Below are positions 1-6,212 of a DNA stretch of 9,633 bases, one piece after another. The notes beneath the pieces are model-generated. The model was not told the DNA's origin. It was given only the letters and a program-made list of their open reading frames with translations, and did not search any database. A program made the translations under genes and the position numbers. Numbering within the stretch: the stretch's first letter is position 1; each line of letters begins with the position of its first letter. The DNA is from a bacterium (GTDB lineage: Bacteria; Elusimicrobiota; Elusimicrobia; UBA1565; UBA9628), in NCBI GenBank assembly GCA_021790955.1, contig JAJYFI010000031.1, positions 1-9,633 of the forward strand, read 5' to 3'.

Positions 1-516
1 GTCCCCGCTCGGCGCGACCGGCGTTTCCACGACGCCCTCCGCGAGCCCGGTCCAGGCGCTTTCGATCTCCTCCTCCGTCGCCGCCAAGATGACGCCGCTT
101 TCGACGTCGACCAAGCGCGCGTTGACGAGGGTCTTGCCGCCGGAATCGATGAAGCTTCCCACGACGAGGCCCTCCGCGGAAAGGACTTTGCCCAGGCCCC
201 GCAGGGTCGCGGGATTAAGGAGCCCCGTGGCGCCGAGGTGGTATTCCTCCATGACGCTCTTAAGAAGATTGCGCTCGACCACCTGCACTTTGCCGGTTCT
301 GACCAGCCGCGTCAGAAGCTCTTCGGAGAGCGCCCAACCCTCCTGAGTCCGTCCGCCGTCCGCGGGGACCAGCGGCAGCACGGCGACGCGCTGGACCTGG
401 CCATGACGCGCGGCGTCCGCCAGCTCCCGGGCCGCCGACTTGAGTCCGTCGGCGCGGGCCGGAGCGGCGTTCGAGGCGGCCAAGACCAGCGCTCCGAGGT
501 AGATCGTCTTGTTCAT
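1..516 (-). CDS. FlgO/CsgG-like secreted protein, C-terminus beyond window
   Basis: The gene encodes 172 residues and stays open to base 1, so its C-terminus is missing. The N-terminus is a Sec signal peptide: MNK, a hydrophobic stretch at about residues 4-20, then an A-R-A cleavage site before Asp. The mature part carries an alpha/beta domain of the FlgO/CsgG/TolB-N type, visible as VAVLPLVP, then a helix with LSEELLTRLV, then VQVVERNLLKSVMEE, then GLVVGSFID and VNARLVDVESGVIL. Proteins of this family sit in the periplasm or outer membrane and are linked to flagellar or secretion structures; the exact role here is unknown. The start at 516 is chosen because AGGAGG at 531-526 lies 9 bases upstream; the ATG at 522 would leave only 3 bases. 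The frame is also open upstream to an ATG at 702, but that ATG has no ribosome binding site. It lies on the same strand as the response regulator genes but 263 bases away. Confidence 0.75.
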   Translation of the reverse strand, partial: MNKTIYLGALVLAASNAAPARADGLKSAARELADAARHGQVQRVAVLPLVPADGGRTQEGWALSEELLTRLVRTGKVQVVERNLLKSVMEEYHLGATGLLNPATLRGLGKVLSAEGLVVGSFIDSGGKTLVNARLVDVESGVILAATEEEIESAWTGLAEGVVETPVAPSGD

Positions 517-525
517 GTGCATGGA

Positions 526-531
526 CCTCCT
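526..531 (-). promoter_or_regulatory. Ribosome binding site that fixes the start at 516
   Basis: A perfect AGGAGG on the minus strand lies 9 bases before the ATG at 516 and only 3 bases before the in-frame ATG at 522. The spacing favours 516, which also gives a well-shaped signal peptide beginning MNK. Confidence 0.7.
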
Positions 532-626
532 TTCCAAGGATGAGCTTGCCCCGCGAGGCTCGCCGGGACTTTTCCGACGGCTTACGGCTTGCTGAAATCG
601 GGGAGGGCGGGGGACGCGCGAGTCGA

Positions 627-656
627 GCGCCGGGACCGCCCAAGCGGTCCCGGCGC
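627..656. repeat. Perfect 13-bp GC-rich inverted repeat with 4-base loop
   Basis: Arms 627-639 and 644-656 are exact reverse complements around the loop CCAA, with the core GGGACCGC/GCGGTCCC. It lies in the 263-base gap between the FlgO-like gene and the 229-aa response regulator gene, about 124 bases past the regulator's stop on the minus strand. Neither strand has a T-run after it, so it is not a textbook intrinsic terminator. It could still stall polymerase, act as an RNA stability element, or be a protein-binding palindrome. The rest of the gap (517-779) shows no other convincing gene. Confidence 0.5.
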
Positions 657-779
657 GCCAGGAGAGCATCGTCGCCGCCAGGGTCGCGAGGGCCTCCTTC
701 ATGAGACGAAGGATGGCCGGCGGAGTTCGCGGAGCGCTTGCGCGCGGCTTAAGGGAAGCTGAAGAAGTGCGCTAGGAGG

Positions 780-1469
780 CTACTTTTCGAACTTGTAGCC
801 CAGGCCGCGGATATTGACGATGCGGGAAGAAGCCTTCTCGCCCAGTTTTTTTCTCAGTCGGGAGATGTGGGTCTCGATCGTGCGGTCGTCGTTGTAGTCA
901 GCCGGGTCGTAGCCCCAGACGGCGTCGAGCAGGTAGGCGCCCGAGAGGACTCGCCCGGCCTTCTCGATGAGAACAGCGAGGAGGTCGAACTCCTTGCGCG
1001 TGAGCTCGACGCGATTGCCCTCGACGCGCACCTCGCGGCCGGCGGCGTCCAGTTCGATGCCGCTCTGGCGCAAGGTGGACTCGCTTTCCGGAGTGCGCTT
1101 GGAACGGCGAAGGACGGCATTGACGCGCGCCAGGAGAACCTTCATGGGGTAGGGCTTGAGCACGTAGTCGTCCGCCCCGCCTTCGAGGCCCGATACGACG
1201 TCGTGAGCCTCCATCAGGGCGCCGGAGACGATGATAATAGGGATATGAGAGGTTTCCTTGCCCCGCTTGAGAGCGCGGCAGAGGGAGTGGCCGTCCAGGT
1301 CCGGCATATCCGCGTCGGTGATAACGAGATCGGGCTTGGATTCCTGCGCCAAAATAAGCCCGTCGGAGCCGTTGCGGGCTTCGATGACCGCGAATCCTCC
1401 TGCCTGCAGCCCGCGCAAGGTGCTTTGTCGCACCTTGTCGGAGTCGTCGATGAGCAGGATCTTCGTCAT
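780..1469 (-). CDS. OmpR-family response regulator (REC plus winged helix)
   Basis: This 229-aa protein is a complete, canonical two-component regulator acting in the cytoplasm on DNA. The receiver spans about residues 1-122, with the acidic pair D8/D9, phosphoacceptor D52 in the TDADMPDLDG stretch, S82 and K105 (LKPYP). The OmpR/PhoB winged helix covers about 138-229, with the family hallmarks LTRKEFDLL, a recognition helix around TIETHISRLRKKLG and the C-terminal hairpin INIRGLGYKF. The start is the ATG at 1469, which overlaps the stop of the upstream 357-aa regulator by one base (TGATG); translation is probably coupled. A longer frame upstream exists but would lie inside the neighbouring gene and lacks similarity to the family. 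No histidine kinase gene adjoins it, so its partner kinase is unknown; the only kinase in the window begins at 8106. Confidence 0.93.
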   Translation of the reverse strand: MTKILLIDDSDKVRQSTLRGLQAGGFAVIEARNGSDGLILAQESKPDLVITDADMPDLDGHSLCRALKRGKETSHIPIIIVSGALMEAHDVVSGLEGGADDYVLKPYPMKVLLARVNAVLRRSKRTPESESTLRQSGIELDAAGREVRVEGNRVELTRKEFDLLAVLIEKAGRVLSGAYLLDAVWGYDPADYNDDRTIETHISRLRKKLGEKASSRIVNIRGLGYKFEK

Positions 1470-2542
1470 CACGGGATGAGCAGGTCGTCGATCAAGCGGT
1501 AGCCGCCGGGGACCGCGACGACCGCGGCGGCCCCGTTCGGACCCAAGTCGCGGCGCAGCCGTTGGACGGTCTTGTCGAGGGTTTGGGGGTCGCCTTCGCC
1601 CTCCCATAGCTCCGTTAACAGGGCCTCTCTGGAGACGGTCCCTTGCGCGCGCATGAGGGCGCACAGAAGGTCGAAGCGTCGGGGGCCGAGGCGGCGGGAT
1701 TCGCCGCCGACCCAGACGAGGCGAGCGTCCACGTCGACGCGCAACGGTCCCCGATGCAGGATATGACGGACGGGAAAGGGCGATGCCGGCGCCGCGCCGA
1801 AGGTTTTGGCGATCACTTCGCGGAGCTGATCGGAGGCGACCGGCACTTTAAGGAAGGCCTGCACGCCGAGGGAGGCGAGGGAGGCGTCCTCCCCCGTCTC
1901 CTCGCCGGCCATGATGAGAGGGACATGGCGGGTTTTTTCGCCCTCGCGGAAAAGCTTGGCGAGCATGACGCCGTTGAAATCCGGGAGGCTCGTTTTCATG
2001 ATGATAAGGGAGGGGCGGGACGCCGCCGCCAGGCGCAGGCCCTCCTCCCCTTTTGAGGCCGAGCGCAGCTCGCAGCGCAGGGACGCCGCCGCCGCGCTCG
2101 CCGACGATTGGAGCTCTTGGTCGTCGGCGATGACAAGGATTGATCGCGGGAACTTCCAGGAAGGGCCCGCGAGGAGGCATTTGAGGTGCCGCAGGAGCAT
2201 CTTGGGGTTGTCCGTGATCTCAAGCTTGGTCAGAAAGAGCTCCGCGCCGAAGCGCCGGGCCGTCTCGGCGTCCTCCGGGCTTTCCTTGATGCCCGAGATC
2301 ATGACGACCGGAACCCCGTGGGTGTCGTTGTCATCTTTCAGCGCGAGGAGGACGTCCTGGGAGGAAAATCCGCTCTTGAGGATCCAGTCGAGGAGGATGA
2401 GGTCGGGGGCGAATTCCTTGGCGAGCTTCACTCCCGCAGATCCGTTCGAAGCTCTTGCGGCCTTGAAGCCGAAGATGTCGAGGCAGCGCCCGAGATAATC
2501 AGAAAAATCGTCATCGTCGTCGACGATCAATATCTTGCGCAT
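1469..2542 (-). CDS. Response regulator with two receivers and a winged helix; second receiver degenerate
   Basis: The 357-aa protein has the order REC1 (about 1-125), REC2 (about 132-247), OmpR-type winged helix (about 262-354, with RRLGPRRFDLLCALM, then TLDKTVQRLRRDLG and a VPGGYRL hairpin). REC1 keeps D8/D9/D10, phosphoacceptor D52, S83 and K106, but lacks the proline that normally follows the acceptor by four residues. REC2 keeps an acidic pair (D140/D141) and K232, but K183 sits where the phosphoacceptor Asp should be and A212 where Ser/Thr should be, so it probably cannot be phosphorylated and may serve as a dimerisation or protein-contact module. An in-frame TGA at 2551-2549 means the ATG at 2542 is the earliest possible start; no clear Shine-Dalgarno is seen. 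It is the first gene of a leftward pair with the 229-aa regulator and faces the ThDP enzyme gene across a divergent promoter region. Confidence 0.9.
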   Translation of the reverse strand: MRKILIVDDDDDFSDYLGRCLDIFGFKAARASNGSAGVKLAKEFAPDLILLDWILKSGFSSQDVLLALKDDNDTHGVPVVMISGIKESPEDAETARRFGAELFLTKLEITDNPKMLLRHLKCLLAGPSWKFPRSILVIADDQELQSSASAAAASLRCELRSASKGEEGLRLAAASRPSLIIMKTSLPDFNGVMLAKLFREGEKTRHVPLIMAGEETGEDASLASLGVQAFLKVPVASDQLREVIAKTFGAAPASPFPVRHILHRGPLRVDVDARLVWVGGESRRLGPRRFDLLCALMRAQGTVSREALLTELWEGEGDPQTLDKTVQRLRRDLGPNGAAAVVAVPGGYRLIDDLLIP

Positions 2543-2562
2543 GCGGAGTCACGGCGCGAATA

Positions 2563-2592
2563 TTGACATCACCGACTACAACATAGTAAATT
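2563..2592 (+). promoter_or_regulatory. Candidate sigma-70-type promoter for the ThDP enzyme gene
   Basis: A consensus -35 TTGACA at 2563-2568 is followed after 18 bases by TAAATT at 2587-2592 (4 of 6 matches to TATAAT). Transcription would begin near 2599 and leave a leader of about 58 bases before the ATG at 2657. The surrounding 2570-2656 stretch is clearly AT-rich against a GC-rich background. Confidence 0.5.
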
Positions 2593-2608
2593 ACGTAAAC
2601 AGAGTAAA
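2580..2608 (-). promoter_or_regulatory. Candidate promoter for the response regulator pair
   Basis: On the minus strand TTTACT (2608-2603) and TATGTT (2585-2580) are separated by 17 bases; each matches 4 of 6 consensus positions. The start would be near 2573, about 30 bases before the ATG at 2542. It overlaps the plus-strand promoter, so the two transcription units may compete or share a regulator. Confidence 0.35.
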
Positions 2609-2609
2609 C
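2586..2609. repeat. Three GTAAA direct repeats at 9-bp spacing, possible operator
   Basis: GTAAA occurs at 2586-2590, 2595-2599 and 2604-2608; the last two extend to GTAAAC. The perfect 8-bp palindrome TTACGTAA lies at 2591-2598 within the array. The repeats cover the plus-strand -10 and the minus-strand -35, the place where a bound protein could act on both promoters. OmpR-family regulators often bind direct repeats, usually with a period nearer 10-11 bp, so binding by the adjacent regulators is only an inference. Confidence 0.4.
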
Positions 2610-2656
2610 GATGCAAAACTATTAATCAATAAATATTTGGTAAGAAATCGATTAAA

Positions 2657-4420
2657 ATGGTTTTGAAGGCGCATGAGGCCCGCGAGGCGGAGTCGCCAAA
2701 GACGACGTTGGCGGCCCTTGCGGTCGAGCAACTTAAACGCGAAGGAGTGACGGCCATCTTCGGGATCCCCGGGGGGCCCGCGACGCCGATTTTCGACGCC
2801 TTGTACCATGAGCCTTCCATTCGCACGGTCGTCGCGCGTCACGAGGCGGGAGCCGCCTTTATGGCTTTAGGATATGCCCGGCTCAGCGGACGGCTGGGCG
2901 TCTGTGTCGTGACGACGGGACCCGGAACGACCAATGCCTTGACCGCCGTGGCGGCCGCCAAAATGGATTCCCTGCCGATTTTGGTCTTAAGCGCCCAGGT
3001 CGCCACGGCCACTTTCGGGCGTGGGGCGGCCCAAGATTCCTATGAACGCATCGATGTCGTCGATATGTTCCGGTCGGCGACGAAAATGAGCGTCATGGCG
3101 GCCCATCCGCGCAACTTTGCCGCGACCCTGCGGCAGGCCATCCGTCTGGCCATGACGGGGCGGCGCGGCCCCGTGCACGTCAATATCCCCAGCGATCTGA
3201 TGCGCCGGCAAGTGCCGCTTGAGCTTGAGTGGCCGCATGAATACCGTTCCTTCGGTCGAACCTTCGACCGCGAGGCGGTCAAACAGGCGGCCGAGCGGCT
3301 TCTTGAGGCCGAGCGCCCTGCCATCCTCGCCGGCCATGGCGTCAATCTCTCGGGAGCCCAGGCGGAGCTTCTGGAGCTGGCCGAGCTCCTCAGTCTTCCC
3401 GTTGCCACAACTCCCAAGGGTAAAGGAGCCTTCAGTGAGGAGCATCCTTTGTCCCTAGGCGTTTTCGGGGTGGCCAGTTCCGTGCGCGCGGAGACATACC
3501 TGCTCTCGGGCACGGTGGACGTGCTGTTCGTGATGGGCAGCAGCCTCCATGAGTGCTCCACGGAGGGCTGGGACGCGCGGCTCAAGCCCGGCAAGGCCCT
3601 GCTGCATCTTGACGTCGACGCCGGCGTCATCGGCCGCAATTTCCCCGTTGCCGTCCCGATGCTTGGCGACGTCAAGACGACCCTCCGCGAGCTGCTTCAT
3701 CATCTGCGCCGCCTCATCAAGCAGGGGGAGCATCCGCCGCGCTTGCGGCCGCAATCCTACGGCGACAGCCTGGAAATCCCTCTCGTCATGGATCCCGCCG
3801 CGATGCATTCGCCTCAGATTCCCATCAAGCCGCAACGCCTGATGCACGAGCTCAACCGCGCGCTGCCTCCCGACGCCGCCATCTTTTTGGATTCCGGCAA
3901 CAATACGTTCTGGGCCGTCCACTATCTCAAGGCGAACGGAAAAAACGTTTTCGTCAACGGCATCGGCGAATTCGGCGCCATGGGCTTCGGTGTGGCCGCC
4001 TGCCTGGGGGCCAAGATCGCCGCCCCGGGACGTCCCGTGGTGGCCGTCGTGGGAGATGGCGGCGTCGGCATGCTCGGTATGGAGATCTCGACCGCCGCCA
4101 CCTATGGCATCCCGGTCGTTTGGGTTGTGCTCAACGATTCCAGGCTCAACGCGGTCTACCATGGCCAGCGGCTCCAATACGCGGGCCGGACGATCGGTTG
4201 CGATTTCAAGCGGATGGACCTCGTCCTCGTCGCGGAGGGCCTCGGCGCCAAGGGTTACCGGATCGATTTTCCCGACGATATCGCTCCCGCCTTGAGGGAG
4301 GCTTTGTCGTGTGGGGGGCCGGCTCTTCTTGACGTCCATATCGACGCAGGGGAAGCGCCGCCCATCCATGCCCGAATACGGTCGCTCGAACGCTTTTTCG
4401 CCGGGATGGCGGTTGAATAG
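2657..4420 (+). CDS. Thiamine-diphosphate enzyme, acetolactate synthase-like
   Basis: The 587-aa protein has the three-domain layout of the pyruvate oxidase/acetolactate synthase superfamily: N-terminal pyrimidine-binding domain (about 16-185), central domain (about 205-345) and C-terminal pyrophosphate-binding domain (about 395-575). The catalytic glutamate is E63 (ARHEAGAAFMA), followed by TTGPGTTNAL. The cofactor motif runs from GDG at 466-468 to N493-D494, where the usual form ends in NN. Such enzymes decarboxylate a 2-keto acid and often join the resulting acyl unit to another carbonyl. It is probably not housekeeping acetohydroxyacid synthase: the PKDV motif reads PSDL (178-181), the QWQ tryptophan region reads NAVYHGQRLQ, and no IlvN-type regulatory subunit gene is adjacent. 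The substrate is unknown. The ATG at 2657 has only a weak upstream GGTAAG. The next gene begins right after its stop, so the two are very likely co-transcribed. Confidence 0.88.
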   Translation: MVLKAHEAREAESPKTTLAALAVEQLKREGVTAIFGIPGGPATPIFDALYHEPSIRTVVARHEAGAAFMALGYARLSGRLGVCVVTTGPGTTNALTAVAAAKMDSLPILVLSAQVATATFGRGAAQDSYERIDVVDMFRSATKMSVMAAHPRNFAATLRQAIRLAMTGRRGPVHVNIPSDLMRRQVPLELEWPHEYRSFGRTFDREAVKQAAERLLEAERPAILAGHGVNLSGAQAELLELAELLSLPVATTPKGKGAFSEEHPLSLGVFGVASSVRAETYLLSGTVDVLFVMGSSLHECSTEGWDARLKPGKALLHLDVDAGVIGRNFPVAVPMLGDVKTTLRELLHHLRRLIKQGEHPPRLRPQSYGDSLEIPLVMDPAAMHSPQIPIKPQRLMHELNRALPPDAAIFLDSGNNTFWAVHYLKANGKNVFVNGIGEFGAMGFGVAACLGAKIAAPGRPVVAVVGDGGVGMLGMEISTAATYGIPVVWVVLNDSRLNAVYHGQRLQYAGRTIGCDFKRMDLVLVAEGLGAKGYRIDFPDDIAPALREALSCGGPALLDVHIDAGEAPPIHARIRSLERFFAGMAVE

Positions 4421-5434
4421 ATGCCCGCCCTGAACGCCGCCGGCCTGGCCGACATGATTCTCGGCTATCGCCGGGCCAAGATACTTTTCACCGCGGCGTA
4501 TTTGGATATATTCTCTTGTCTCGATCGCCCGCAGACGGCCGGGAGTCTGGCCCGGCGTCTCAAGCTCGACTTGCGGGCGGCGGAGATTTTTCTCGACGCG
4601 CTCGCGGCGATGGGATGCCTTGAGAAGAACGGTTCCCGCTCATACCGGAATGCCCCCGTCAGCAGCCGTTTCCTGGTTCGTAGGAGCCCCGAATACCTCG
4701 GCCATAATCTGAAATATCAGGAAATTCTGTGGGATGCTTGGGGGGAGCTCCGCCGCTGCCTCGAAAAGGGCGGAGCCATCCGGCCCCTGCGCCACTGGCT
4801 GACCCGGCACGACGGCTTCGTCGAGGAGTATATTCGAGGGATGAGCGACATCGCGCGGCGCCCGGCCGAAGAGGTCGCGACGATCGTGGACGCTTCGGAC
4901 GCCCGAGACCTCATCGACGTCGGCGCCGGCCCAGGCGTCTACAGCCTGGCTTTCTTGCGCAGGAACCCTCGGTTGAACGCGACTCTCTTGGACCTTCCCG
5001 AGACGTTGAGAATCACGCGCGGCATTCTCGGCCGTCGGGCGGATGTGCGAGGCCGCCTGCGCCTTAAATCCGGAGACTACCTGAAGGATTCATTGGGGAG
5101 CAACTGCTGCGATATCGTTCTTCTGTCGCATATCACCCATGATGAATCGGCCCAAAGCAATCGGCTCCTCATCGACAAAAGCTATCGGGCCTTGCGTCCG
5201 GGCGGCCGAGTCGTCATCCACGATTTCATGCTGGAGCCAAGCCGGACTTCTCCCGAATTCGGAGCCTTATTCGCCGTGCACATGCTGACCTATACCTCCG
5301 GCGGACGGACCTACACCGCCCAAGAATACGCCCGTTGGCTCAGAGAGGCGGGATTCAAACGGCTTAGCCGTCATGCGATTTGCGCCGGAGCCCCCAACGC
5401 CTCGTACGCCATGTTGGGCTATAAGGACTGCTGA
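4421..5434 (+). CDS. SAM-dependent methyltransferase, O-methyltransferase (PF00891) type
   Basis: This 337-aa protein has an N-terminal winged-helix dimerisation domain (about 8-85; SLARRLKLDLRAAEIFLDAL) and a class I Rossmann methyltransferase domain (about 150-337). SAM-binding motif I is DVGAGPG at 166-172, the ribose-binding acid is D191 (LLDLPE), and GDYL follows at 218-221. H240-D241 in SHITHDES aligns with the catalytic His-Asp of plant and bacterial O-methyltransferases of this family, followed by LRPGGRVVIHDF. The likely reaction is methylation of a hydroxyl on a small molecule; N- or C-methylation cannot be excluded. The ATG begins directly after the TAG of the ThDP enzyme gene, with no intergenic base and no strong ribosome binding site, which suggests coupled translation and a shared pathway. 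No terminator is evident after its stop. Confidence 0.88.
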   Translation: MPALNAAGLADMILGYRRAKILFTAAYLDIFSCLDRPQTAGSLARRLKLDLRAAEIFLDALAAMGCLEKNGSRSYRNAPVSSRFLVRRSPEYLGHNLKYQEILWDAWGELRRCLEKGGAIRPLRHWLTRHDGFVEEYIRGMSDIARRPAEEVATIVDASDARDLIDVGAGPGVYSLAFLRRNPRLNATLLDLPETLRITRGILGRRADVRGRLRLKSGDYLKDSLGSNCCDIVLLSHITHDESAQSNRLLIDKSYRALRPGGRVVIHDFMLEPSRTSPEFGALFAVHMLTYTSGGRTYTAQEYARWLREAGFKRLSRHAICAGAPNASYAMLGYKDC

Positions 5435-5455
5435 AAATGAGCGGCGAAGCGAAGA

Positions 5456-5485
5456 TTGACAGGGCTCAAGAGAACATCCTAGATT
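5456..5485 (+). promoter_or_regulatory. Candidate promoter for the HTH-receiver gene
   Basis: TTGACA at 5456-5461 is followed after 18 bases by TAGATT at 5480-5485 (4 of 6 matches). This is the same -35 sequence and spacer length as the promoter at 2563. Transcription would begin near 5492, downstream of the in-frame TTG at 5484, which argues against that TTG as the start codon. Confidence 0.5.
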
Positions 5486-5535
5486 GAATAAACAAAGGAA
5501 ACAGAGCAACCAAAGGAACCGGTCAACTCTTATTC

Positions 5536-5540
5536 AGAGG
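5536..5540 (+). promoter_or_regulatory. Ribosome binding site that fixes the start at 5547
   Basis: AGAGG lies 6 bases before the ATG at 5547. No comparable site precedes the in-frame TTG at 5484, and the residues between the two are basic and low in complexity (NKQRKQSNQRN). Confidence 0.6.
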
Positions 5541-5546
5541 CAACCC

Positions 5547-6149
5547 ATGGCTTTTTTAAAGACGTATACGACCCACGAGATCGCGAAATTCTGCGACGTC
5601 TACCCTTCGAGCGTGCTCCATTGGATCAACGATGGAAAGCTCAAGGCGCATGTCACCCCGGGAGGGCATCGTCGCGTCGCCAAGGAAGACTTGATCCGAT
5701 TCCTCAAGCAGTTCAACATGCCCATCCCCGCCGAGCTGCGGGCGGGAACGCGCCGCGTGCTCATCGTCGACGACGAGCCGGAGATGTCGAGGATGTTGGA
5801 GAAAATCTTCCGCATCCATCCCGAAATTTTCGAGACGGAGATCTGCGGCTCCGGGATCGACGCCCTCATCCGGATCGGGCAGGCCCCGCCCGATCTCGTC
5901 GTCCTCGACCTTGTGATGCCGAAGATGGACGGCTTTCAGGTCTGCAAGATCCTCAAAACGCGGCCGGAGACCCGTTCCGTGCGTCTCATCGCACTGACCG
6001 GCAAGAAAGTGCCCATCAACGAGCACAAGCTCGATGAGCACCACATCGACGCCTTTTTCCGCAAGCCTTTCGACGTCGAGCAGTTGTTGGCCAAGGCCGC
6101 CAAGCTTCTCGGCGTCTCGCTGACGTCGGCGCCCGATACCCCTCGATAG
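5547..6149 (+). CDS. HTH-receiver protein (MerR/excisionase-like DNA-binding domain plus REC)
   Basis: The 200-aa protein has an N-terminal helix-turn-helix of the MerR/excisionase class (about 5-55; TTHEIAKFCDV, WINDGKLKAH and the wing motif TPGGHRR) followed by a receiver domain (about 68-190). The receiver has D75/D76, phosphoacceptor D121 in LDLVMPKMDG, T151 and K173 (RKPF), so it should be phosphorylatable. The order, DNA-binding first and receiver last, is the reverse of the OmpR type seen at 780-2542. It is likely a phosphorylation-controlled regulator of transcription; the kinase and targets are unknown. The start at 5547 rests on the ribosome binding site at 5536-5540. It has its own promoter candidate and a hairpin at its stop codon, so it may be a single-gene unit between the methyltransferase and the binding-protein operon. 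Confidence 0.88.
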   Translation: MAFLKTYTTHEIAKFCDVYPSSVLHWINDGKLKAHVTPGGHRRVAKEDLIRFLKQFNMPIPAELRAGTRRVLIVDDEPEMSRMLEKIFRIHPEIFETEICGSGIDALIRIGQAPPDLVVLDLVMPKMDGFQVCKILKTRPETRSVRLIALTGKKVPINEHKLDEHHIDAFFRKPFDVEQLLAKAAKLLGVSLTSAPDTPR

Positions 6150-6157
6150 GGGCTTTT
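6139..6157 (+). terminator. Short hairpin with T-run at the end of the HTH-receiver gene
   Basis: CCCCT (6139-6143) and AGGGG (6148-6152) form a 5-bp stem around CGAT, followed by C and TTTT (6154-6157). The hairpin overlaps the TAG stop at 6147-6149. It is short, so termination may be partial. Confidence 0.4.
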
Positions 6158-6195
6158 CCTCCTGCGTTCCTGTTCCTACGACGCGCAGAATCGTC

Positions 6196-6201
6196 TATAC
6201 T
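6196..6201 (+). promoter_or_regulatory. Possible -10 element before the solute-binding protein gene
   Basis: TATACT matches TATAAT at 5 of 6 positions, but the -35 position (TTCCTA, 6173-6178) is poor. Initiation near 6208 would leave only about 5 bases before the ATG at 6213, and no Shine-Dalgarno is visible there. The mRNA may therefore be nearly leaderless, or the element may be chance. Confidence 0.3.
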
Positions 6202-6212
6202 TCTTTCAGCTT

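Noticed and set aside
517..702. Upstream in-frame extension of the FlgO-like gene from an ATG at 702, starting with a signal-like MKEALATLAATM stretch
   Set aside because: There is no ribosome binding site before 702, the following residues are proline- and arginine-rich without family resemblance, and the strong AGGAGG at 531-526 serves the start at 516.
734..743. Small hairpin GCGC-TT-GCGC just past the end of the 229-aa regulator gene as its terminator
   Set aside because: A 4-bp stem with a 2-base loop and no T-run is expected by chance in GC-rich sequence.
3455..4369. Long open frame on the minus strand opposite the ThDP enzyme gene
   Set aside because: It is fully antisense to a gene with clear ThDP motifs, has no recognisable domain, and long antisense frames are expected in GC-rich DNA.
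2657..4420. Naming the ThDP enzyme ilvB
   Set aside because: The PKDV and QWQ regions typical of acetohydroxyacid synthase are not conserved and no regulatory subunit gene is adjacent, so a specific symbol is not supported.
5484..5546. TTG start giving a 21-residue N-terminal extension to the HTH-receiver protein
   Set aside because: The TTG lies upstream of the predicted transcription start, lacks a ribosome binding site, and the extension is low-complexity; the ATG at 5547 has AGAGG at 6 bases.
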